Positions 1 through 4,869 of a stretch of DNA of 5,943 bases are shown here, one piece after another. The translations under genes and the position numbers were made by a program. Source of the DNA: an uncultured Parvularculaceae bacterium (GTDB taxonomy: Bacteria > Pseudomonadota > Alphaproteobacteria > Caulobacterales > Parvularculaceae); NCBI GenBank assembly GCA_947259815.1, contig CAMYNO010000168.1, positions 1 through 5,943 on the forward strand, read 5' to 3'. Numbering within the stretch: the stretch's first letter is position 1; each line of letters starts with the position of its first letter. The notes under the pieces are model-generated. The model had not been told where the DNA came from and made no database searches. It saw only the letters and a program-made list of their open reading frames with translations.

Positions 1-225
1 GACGCTGATGAAGGCCGCCAGTTCCTCTATCAGGGCATTGCCGGGCGATCCTTTGAGCGCCGCTTCCAGCTCGCCGAGCATGTGGAAGTCGCCGGCGCTG
101 CATTGCGGAACGGGCTTCTCGATGTCGAATTGAAGCGCGTCATTCCCGAAGCGATGAAACCGCGAAAGATCGCGATCAACAATTCAAACATCAAAGTTTT
201 GAAAAAAGACCAGAACGCGGCCTAA
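1..225 (+). CDS. Hsp20 family small heat shock protein, C-terminal part (5' end outside window)
   Basis: Reading frame 1 is open from the left edge to a TAA stop at 223-225 and gives the last 74 residues of a small heat shock protein. These are ATP-independent cytoplasmic holdase chaperones that bind unfolding proteins and form large oligomers. Visible are the end of the alpha-crystallin domain, with the family pattern A-x4-G-x-L (A33, G38, L40 of the visible part) in the stretch [11 protein letters not shown], and the run [10 protein letters not shown], which carries the C-terminal I-x-I anchor (I57-A58-I59) that docks onto neighbouring subunits. The segment [20 protein letters not shown] is typical of the IbpA/HspA-type proteins of Alphaproteobacteria. 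About half of the protein, the start codon and any heat-shock promoter or RNA thermometer lie upstream. The family call is secure; which of several paralogues it is cannot be told. Confidence 0.93.
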   Translation, partial: DADEGRQFLYQGIAGRSFERRFQLAEHVEVAGAALRNGLLDVELKRVIPEAMKPRKIAINNSNIKVLKKDQNAA

Positions 226-286
226 ACCAATAGGCTGAGCCCGGCGCAGTCATATCCCCTCCCGGTTGCGTCGGGCGTCGTTATAC

Positions 287-324
287 GGGCGCGGTGCGCT
301 GCAGTCGCCGCGCCCTGTTATTTT
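287..324 (+). terminator. Probable intrinsic terminator after the small heat shock gene
   Basis: A perfect 8-bp GC-rich inverted repeat, GGGCGCGG at 287-294 and CCGCGCCC at 308-315, encloses a 13-base loop and is followed by the T-rich stretch TGTTATTTT (316-324). It lies about 60 bases after the stop of the heat shock gene and about 50 bases before the lipoprotein start, so it fits the end of the heat shock transcript. The T tract is interrupted, so termination may be partial, and the stem could instead belong to the 5' leader of the lipoprotein gene. Confidence 0.45.
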
Positions 325-352
325 GTCCAGCGTTTGCTATTCTCGCCATTAT
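323..352 (+). promoter_or_regulatory. Weak candidate promoter for the lipoprotein gene
   Basis: TTGTCC at 323-328 and CATTAT at 347-352 are separated by 18 bases and would start transcription shortly before the lipoprotein ribosome binding site. Each box matches only part of the sigma-70 consensus, and the -35 box overlaps the T tract of the proposed terminator. This is the best candidate in the gap, but it is weak. Confidence 0.22.
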
Positions 353-372
353 CGCTGGTAAGGGGTTGAGTA

Positions 373-618
373 ATGGGCAACGCATTGAGCCGCGCCGTCA
401 TCATTCTGGGTATTTTGGGGATCGCCGCCTGCGCGACGGCGGAACCGGAATATCAGACGATTTCAATTCCCTACGATCCGTATGATTTCGATCCTGCAGA
501 CCTGCAGGCGGAAGCGGATGCGTATTGCGCAGCTTATAATTTGCGCGCCGTCTACGAAGACGAGACGATTGATCCCTCGTCAGTGCGTTGGCGTTACCGG
601 CATTATCGCTGTTACTAG
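373..618 (+). CDS. Small secreted lipoprotein of unknown function
   Basis: This 81-residue protein starts at ATG 373, with AAGGGG at 360-365 as a plausible ribosome binding site 7 bases upstream. The N-terminus has a single Arg (R7), a hydrophobic core (AVIILGILGI) and a lipobox IAAC ending at Cys20. Signal peptidase II cleavage there would leave a lipid-anchored mature protein of 62 residues facing the periplasm. The mature part is acidic and tyrosine-rich in its first half (repeated PYDPYDFDP-like text) and ends in a basic, aromatic tail (VRWRYRHYRCY). It has two further cysteines, C52 in the AYCAAYNL segment and C80 next to the C-terminus, which could form a disulfide. I do not recognise a named family, although small alphaproteobacterial lipoproteins with an A-x-x-YC-x-x-Y segment are familiar. 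No neighbour suggests a job: it follows a terminated heat shock gene and converges on the inositol monophosphatase gene with a 3-base gap. That it is a real lipoprotein is likely; the function is unknown. Confidence 0.78.
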   Translation: MGNALSRAVIILGILGIAACATAEPEYQTISIPYDPYDFDPADLQAEADAYCAAYNLRAVYEDETIDPSSVRWRYRHYRCY

Positions 619-632
619 GGGTTAGCCTGTAA
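612..632. terminator. Inverted repeat spanning both stop codons of a convergent gene pair
   Basis: TTAC(T)AGG at 612-619 can pair with CCTGTAA at 626-632, giving 7 base pairs with one bulged T and a 6-base loop. The repeat covers the TAG stop of the lipoprotein gene (616-618) and the TAA stop of the opposing gene (622-624 on the - strand). There is no T tract on either side, so a role as a bidirectional terminator is only a possibility. Confidence 0.25.
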
Positions 633-1410
633 TCAACGATTTCGCGTCGTCGTAAATTTCTGAACTCGCGGCGAGTATTGATCGCGCGTTGAGAAAGTCC
701 GTCCCGCCTTCAATCTCTGTCACGAAACCGCCGGCCTCGCGCACCAGGACCGCGCCAGCGGCGACATCCCATGAATTGAGGCCGCGTTCCCAATAGGCGT
801 CGTAGCGCCCCGCCGCCACATAGGCGAGATCGAGCGCCGCGGCGCCGAAACGGCGAATGCCGGCGGTGACTTCCAGCACACGGCGGGTTTCTTCCAGTGC
901 TTCATCACGCCCTTCGCGGCCGGCGAAAGGAAGTCCCGTTGCGAACAGGCATTCATTCAGGTTGCGGCGCCCGGAGACCCGCAAACGCCGATCGTTCAGC
1001 CAGGCCCCCTGGCCTTTTTCAGCCCAGTACAGTTCGTCCGAAGCCGGATTATAGATCACGCCCGCGAAAGGCTGGCGGTCGCGTTCAAGGCCGATCGAAA
1101 TTGCAAAATGCCCAATCCCGTGCAGGAAATTCGTTGTCCCATCGAGAGGGTCGATAATCCAGCGGTTGGAATTGTCCGATCCTTCGACCTCGCCGCGCTC
1201 TTCCATAATGAAGCCAAATTTCGGGCGCGCCGCCGAAAGGGTTTCAAAAACCGACTGCTCGGCCTGAAAGTCCGCCTTGGAAACGAAATCGGCGATGCCT
1301 TTTTTCGATACCTGCAGCGCCTGGGTCTCGCCAAAGTCGCGCGCAAGCCCACGCGCGGCCTTTCTGGCGGCCTCGATCATAACGGCGACAAGGGAGGAAT
1401 GGTGTGCCAT
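622..1410 (-). CDS. suhB: Inositol monophosphatase family protein (SuhB-like)
   Basis: This 262-residue cytoplasmic enzyme belongs to the Mg2+-dependent inositol monophosphatase family, which hydrolyses myo-inositol 1-phosphate and related sugar phosphates; bacterial SuhB proteins also act on rRNA transcription complexes. The metal site is complete: E70 in FIMEERG, D87 and D90 in WIIDPLDGTTNF (84-95), and D215 in the second signature WDVAAGAVLVREAGG (214-228). The text QVSKKGIADFVSKADFQAE (33-51) is the usual N-terminal region. The frame stays open for 88 more codons upstream, to 1674, but that part runs into the acyl-CoA synthetase gene and has no family similarity. MAHHSSLVAVMIEAARKAA at 1410 matches the usual start and length (about 260-270). 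No strong ribosome binding site precedes it. The gene is transcribed divergently from the fatty-acid operon and convergently to the lipoprotein gene, so it is probably monocistronic. The symbol reflects the family; the cellular substrate is not shown. Confidence 0.93.
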   Translation of the reverse strand: MAHHSSLVAVMIEAARKAARGLARDFGETQALQVSKKGIADFVSKADFQAEQSVFETLSAARPKFGFIMEERGEVEGSDNSNRWIIDPLDGTTNFLHGIGHFAISIGLERDRQPFAGVIYNPASDELYWAEKGQGAWLNDRRLRVSGRRNLNECLFATGLPFAGREGRDEALEETRRVLEVTAGIRRFGAAALDLAYVAAGRYDAYWERGLNSWDVAAGAVLVREAGGFVTEIEGGTDFLNARSILAASSEIYDDAKSLITG

Positions 1411-1552
1411 GGTTTTGCGGGTCCGATTACTGGCGGCGCACCATAGGGATGCGCGAGGCATACGCAAGACGTAAGTCACTGCTGCGCTTAAAGGTTCCGC
1501 GAACGGCCCGGCTCGGCTATCAAAGGCAAAAACGAATTCAGGGAAAACGTTT
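1411..1552. promoter_or_regulatory. Divergent intergenic region with weak promoter candidates
   Basis: These 142 bases separate the inositol monophosphatase gene (leftward) from the acyl-CoA synthetase operon (rightward) and should carry both promoters. For the leftward gene a weak pair is visible on the - strand: TTGCGT (1467-1462) and TATGGT (1445-1440) with a 16-base spacer. For the rightward operon I see no convincing -35/-10 pair; TATCAA at 1518-1523 is a possible -10 box. A short palindrome, GTTC-CGC-GAAC at 1494-1504, lies just upstream of it and could be an operator, but arms of 4 bases are expected by chance in a gap this size. The operon's ribosome binding site is AGGGA at 1540-1544, 8 bases before the ATG. 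Confidence 0.4.
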
Positions 1553-3271
1553 ATGAATGCGGAGGCGACGCTGAAACCGGCGGATTTGACGTTAACAGGA
1601 TTGGCTACCGCCGCGATGACGCGGTTAGGGACCGATCCCTTGTTCAAAATGACGGAAGCTGAAATTCGCGGCAACGCCTATCGCGTCTTTGAGAATATTC
1701 CTTCCGACCTTTCGAAATTCTTCGCCGAGATGACCGCCGCGCAGGGGGACAAACCCTTCCTGACCTATGAAGGGGAGCGGTTGAGCTTTGCCGAACTCTA
1801 TGATCAAAGTTTACGCTTTGCGAATGGGCTTTCCAAAAAATATGGCGTGAAAAAAGGCGACCATGTCGCGCTGGCCATGCGCAACTATCCGGAATGGTGC
1901 GTCGCTTATATCGGGCTCATTTCGCTGGGCGCGATTGTGGTGCCGTTAAACGCATGGTGGAAGTCCGAAGAGCTGAAATACGGGATCAAGGATTCCGAAG
2001 CCAGGATTGTCCTCGTTGACGGTCGCCGGCTCGAATATATTGCACCGTTCAAGGATGAATTAGGGCTGCCGCTTATTCTCGCCCGTGACAAAGCCGAGGG
2101 GGCTGACGATCATTTTGACACTCTGATTGGCGCGGGCGCGCCGGACCCGATTGACGTCAAAATCGAACCGGACGATCGCTTTTGCATTGTCTACACCTCC
2201 GGCTCGACCGGGCATCCGAAAGGCGTTGTTCTCACCCATCGCGGAGCACTGTCAGCGCTCTATTCATGGTTCTTTATCGCCAGTGTTGTTGAGGATGTGC
2301 GCGGGTGCAGTCTTGTGGGTGATGATCCCGGTATTCTCCTTGCTGTGCCGCTGTTTCACGTAACCGGCAGCCATTCAATCTTTATGATGTCGTACCTGTT
2401 CGGCCGTCGTATCGTCATGATGCGGCGCTGGGATGCGGAGGAAGCGGCCAAAATCATAAACGCCGAAAAGCTCACCAATTTTGTCGGCGTGCCTAGCCAG
2501 TCTTATGAGCTGATGTTGGCGGCGGGCAATGATGGTCTGGCATCGCTCATTGATATCGGTTCGGGCGGCGCGAAACGTCCACCCGATCAGGTTGAAAAAC
2601 TTGCAACGGCGTTCAAGCAGGCAATGCCATCGTCAGGATACGGGTTGTCGGAAACGAATGCGCTGGCCTGTATTATTTCGCAAAACATGTACCAGGAACG
2701 GCCGGGCTCGACCGGACGTCCCGCGCCGCCGCTGACCGACATCAAGATCGTTGAGGACGGCGCCGACCAACCACGCGGTGAGGTCGGCGAAATCTGGATA
2801 CGCTCTCCCGCAAACTTCGAAGGCTATTGGAAACTGCCGAAGGAAACTGCCGAAGCGATCACGCCGGACGGCTGGTTCCGAACAGGCGATCTCGGCTATA
2901 TGGATGCTGAAGATTTTCTCTACATTGTCGATCGCGCCAAAGACATTATTATTCGAGGCGGCGAAAACATCTCGTGTCTTGAAGTCGAGGCTGCCGCCTA
3001 TGAATGCGAAGCAGTTGCCGAAGCCGCTGTTTTCTCAGTGCCTGATGACGTGCTGGGCGAACGCGTCGGCCTCGTCGCCTATATCAAGGAAGGCGAAAAC
3101 CTTTCCGCGGACGCTCTTCGCGAATTTCTGGCAGGTAAACTCGCCGGTTTTAAAACGCCGGAACGAATTTGGATATCGCCATCGGCCTTGCCGCGACTGG
3201 GCACGGAGAAATTCGATAAGCAGACCATAAAAACCATTGCTCTCCAGCATCCTCCCGCCCTTGCCGTCTGA
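1553..3271 (+). CDS. Class I adenylate-forming acyl-CoA synthetase (fatty acid--CoA ligase type)
   Basis: This 572-residue cytoplasmic enzyme should activate a carboxylic acid with ATP to an acyl-adenylate and transfer the acyl group to coenzyme A. Family motifs are in order: the phosphate-binding loop YTSGSTGHPKG (214-224), LFHVTGSH near 267-274, SGYGLSET (361-368) for the adenylate, GWFRTGDLG (440-448) with D446, and the hinge and C-terminal domain motif DRAKDIIIRGGENISCLEVE (460-479). The catalytic A10 lysine is K553, but the usual Gly before it is Glu (TEK instead of TGK). The first 48 or so residues form an extension before the domain begins near FENIPSDLSKFF. The start is ATG 1553, with AGGGA 8 bases upstream. 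The overall form resembles bacterial medium- or long-chain fatty acid and 4-coumarate CoA ligases; the substrate is not readable. As first gene of the operon before two acyl-CoA dehydrogenase genes, it probably feeds them their CoA ester. Confidence 0.93.
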   Translation: MNAEATLKPADLTLTGLATAAMTRLGTDPLFKMTEAEIRGNAYRVFENIPSDLSKFFAEMTAAQGDKPFLTYEGERLSFAELYDQSLRFANGLSKKYGVKKGDHVALAMRNYPEWCVAYIGLISLGAIVVPLNAWWKSEELKYGIKDSEARIVLVDGRRLEYIAPFKDELGLPLILARDKAEGADDHFDTLIGAGAPDPIDVKIEPDDRFCIVYTSGSTGHPKGVVLTHRGALSALYSWFFIASVVEDVRGCSLVGDDPGILLAVPLFHVTGSHSIFMMSYLFGRRIVMMRRWDAEEAAKIINAEKLTNFVGVPSQSYELMLAAGNDGLASLIDIGSGGAKRPPDQVEKLATAFKQAMPSSGYGLSETNALACIISQNMYQERPGSTGRPAPPLTDIKIVEDGADQPRGEVGEIWIRSPANFEGYWKLPKETAEAITPDGWFRTGDLGYMDAEDFLYIVDRAKDIIIRGGENISCLEVEAAAYECEAVAEAAVFSVPDDVLGERVGLVAYIKEGENLSADALREFLAGKLAGFKTPERIWISPSALPRLGTEKFDKQTIKTIALQHPPALAV

Positions 3272-3289
3272 CGACTGCAAGAAATGCTT

Positions 3290-3321
3290 GCGCTCGCAGC
3301 GCGCTGGCCCAAAGAAGGGCC
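3290..3321 (+). other. Two adjacent short hairpins in the synthetase-DUF1272 gap
   Basis: The 69-base gap after the synthetase stop contains GCGCT-CGC-AGCGC (3290-3302; 5 bp, 3-base loop) and then GGCCC-AAAGAA-GGGCC (3306-3321; 5 bp, 6-base loop). Neither is followed by a T run (the next bases are TTGAAAATA), so they are not convincing terminators. They could mark an mRNA processing or stability point that sets the synthetase level apart from the downstream genes. Confidence 0.3.
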
Positions 3322-3340
3322 TTGAAAATACGAGAGCGCG

Positions 3341-3649
3341 ATGTTGGACATCAGGCCGAATTGTGAGTTTTGCGATTGCGATCTGCCGCCGGATTCTCTG
3401 GATGCGCGTATATGCACCTATGAATGTACGTTCTGTGCAGAATGCGTGGAAACAGTGCTTGAAAATGTTTGCCCGAATTGCGGTGGCGGATTTGAAAAGA
3501 GGCCTATCCGGCCCAAATCCGCGCATCGGCCCGGCGCCGGTCTTGGCCATCACGCAGCCTCTTTAAAGCGGATTCATGCGAAATATTCGCGGCCGGAAAT
3601 CGCCGCATTTTCTGAAAGTCTAAAAACGATACCGCCGAATAATCGATAG
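3341..3649 (+). CDS. DUF1272 family cysteine-rich putative zinc-binding protein
   Basis: This 102-residue protein opens with MLDIRPNCEFCDCDLPPDS and continues with ARICTYECTFCAECVETVL and CPNCGGGFEKRP, the recognisable layout of the DUF1272 family of small bacterial proteins of unknown function. Nine cysteines lie in the first 47 residues: 8, 11, 13, 25, 29, 32, 35, 44 and 47. They make three CxxC knuckles (8/11, 32/35, 44/47) plus a C-x3-C (25/29), a spacing that suggests two zinc ions in a RING-like fold; this is inferred from spacing only. Residues 55 to 102 are a basic, less conserved tail (SLKRIHAKYS). There is no signal peptide or membrane segment, so it should be cytoplasmic. An in-frame TGA at 3323-3325 makes ATG 3341 the only ATG start; its ribosome binding site is poor (GAGAG, 4 bases away). 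Its TAG stop overlaps the ribosome binding site of the next gene, so translation of the two is likely coupled. The role is unknown. Confidence 0.88.
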   Translation: MLDIRPNCEFCDCDLPPDSLDARICTYECTFCAECVETVLENVCPNCGGGFEKRPIRPKSAHRPGAGLGHHAASLKRIHAKYSRPEIAAFSESLKTIPPNNR

Positions 3650-3660
3650 GAGTAACGCTG
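3647..3660 (+). promoter_or_regulatory. Ribosome binding site of the dehydrogenase gene overlapping the DUF1272 stop
   Basis: AGGAG at 3648-3652 lies 8 bases before ATG 3661 and is the strongest ribosome binding site in the window. The TAG stop of the DUF1272 gene (3647-3649) shares two bases with it, so ribosomes ending there sit on the start region of the next gene. The arrangement suits translational coupling and fixes the dehydrogenase start. Confidence 0.8.
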
Positions 3661-4866
3661 ATGAGCGACCTGGAAACGTTCCGTACACAAACGCGCGCCT
3701 GGCTGGAAGAAAATTGCCCGGCGGAGATGCGCGATGGGAGAGTTGGCGAAGACGCTATTTGCTGGGGCGGCAAAAGCTGGACATTTTCTTCCGACGCGCA
3801 AAAGGTCTGGCTTGAACGCATGGCCGGGAAAGGCTGGACCGTGCCGGCATGGCCGAAAGAATATGGCGGCGGCGGACTTTCAAAAGAAGAAGTCAAAATC
3901 CTGAAAGCGGAAATGCGCGCCATTCGCGCGCGCTCGCCGCTTGAGAGTTTCGGTATCTGGATGCTTGGGCCGGCCTTGCTGAAATTTGGTACGCATGAAC
4001 AAAAAGCGCATTTCCTGCCGCCAATTGCGCGTGGTGAAATTCGCTGGGCGCAAGGATATTCCGAGCCCAATTCCGGTTCCGATCTCGCATCGCTTCAAAC
4101 CAAATGCGAAGACAAGGGCGATCATTGGCTCATCAACGGTCAGAAGATTTGGACATCCTATGCCGATGAAGCGGACTGGATATTCGTATTGGTGCGGACC
4201 GATCCCGCCGCGTCAAAGCATAACGGCATTTCCTTTATTCTGGTCGATATGGATCAGCCTGGCGTTACGACCAAACCGATCAAACTGATTTCGGGTAAAT
4301 CGCCGTTCTGTGAAACTTTCTTTGATGATGCTAAGGTGCCGAAAGAACATGCGGCGGGCGTGAACGCCATTGTTGGCGAACTCAATCGTGGATGGGACGT
4401 TGCTAAATATCTGCTGACCCATGAACGGGAAATGATCGGCGGCGGCGGCTCTCTCGGCGTGACGGCGCGCAGTCCCGGTGAAATTGCCGCTGACAAAATC
4501 GGCCGCGACGAGGCGGGGCGCATTGATGATCCGATACTGCGCGGAAAAATCGCTCAGACTGAAATCGACGGTTGGGCGTTCTTGTTGACCATGGAGCGCA
4601 TGAAGGATGAGGCGAAGGCCGGACAGGGCGTCGGGGCGAAATCGTCGATGCTGAAATATTATGGAACCGAGCTCAACAAGCGCCGCCATGAGTTGATGAT
4701 GGACGCCGGCGGTTCCGACGAGCTTGAATGGGAAAATGACCGCACCAATGACGGCGAGCTTGCGCGCCGCTGGTTGCGGACAAAAGCCAACTCCATTGAG
4801 GGCGGCACGTCCGAAGTGATGCTCAATATTATTGCAAAACGTATCTTAGAATTGCCGGGAGCCTGA
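3661..4866 (+). CDS. Acyl-CoA dehydrogenase, large catalytic-type subunit
   Basis: This 401-residue flavoprotein should oxidise an acyl-CoA to the trans-2-enoyl-CoA, passing electrons to electron transfer flavoprotein. In order: the N-terminal helical domain; GWTVPAWPKEYGGGG (58-72); the FAD and substrate region with WAQGYSEPNSGSDLAS (129-144) and INGQKIWTSYAD (158-169); and the C-terminal helical domain ending RTKANSIEGGTSEVMLNIIAKRIL. Two candidate catalytic bases are present: E255 in LLTHEREM, at the helix position used by isovaleryl-CoA dehydrogenase, and E380 in IEGGTSE, the position used by medium-chain enzymes. The text resembles the large subunits of two-gene dehydrogenases such as PimC or the mycobacterial steroid FadE proteins more than single-gene fatty acid enzymes. 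The start is fixed by AGGAG 8 bases upstream, and the length is normal. The next gene begins 3 bases after the stop and encodes a second subunit, so a mixed tetramer is likely. Substrate chain type is not determined. Confidence 0.94.
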   Translation: MSDLETFRTQTRAWLEENCPAEMRDGRVGEDAICWGGKSWTFSSDAQKVWLERMAGKGWTVPAWPKEYGGGGLSKEEVKILKAEMRAIRARSPLESFGIWMLGPALLKFGTHEQKAHFLPPIARGEIRWAQGYSEPNSGSDLASLQTKCEDKGDHWLINGQKIWTSYADEADWIFVLVRTDPAASKHNGISFILVDMDQPGVTTKPIKLISGKSPFCETFFDDAKVPKEHAAGVNAIVGELNRGWDVAKYLLTHEREMIGGGGSLGVTARSPGEIAADKIGRDEAGRIDDPILRGKIAQTEIDGWAFLLTMERMKDEAKAGQGVGAKSSMLKYYGTELNKRRHELMMDAGGSDELEWENDRTNDGELARRWLRTKANSIEGGTSEVMLNIIAKRILELPGA

Positions 4867-4869
4867 TTG

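Noticed and set aside
1108..1446. 112-residue + strand frame opposite the inositol monophosphatase gene
   Set aside because: It is the antisense reading of the conserved catalytic region of that enzyme and has no motif of its own.
1494..1504. GTTC-CGC-GAAC as a possible LexA or other operator
   Set aside because: The alphaproteobacterial LexA site is a direct repeat (GTTC-N7-GTTC), which this is not, and a 4-base palindrome arm is common by chance, so it is mentioned only within the intergenic region.
1411..1674. 88-codon N-terminal extension of the inositol monophosphatase frame
   Set aside because: It overlaps the divergent promoter region and the start of the acyl-CoA synthetase gene, lacks family similarity, and the protein beginning at 1410 already has the normal length and N-terminus.
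3035..4070. Overlapping - strand frames of 172 and 188 residues opposite the synthetase, DUF1272 and dehydrogenase genes
   Set aside because: All three + strand genes here have family motifs and ribosome binding sites; the opposing frames have neither.
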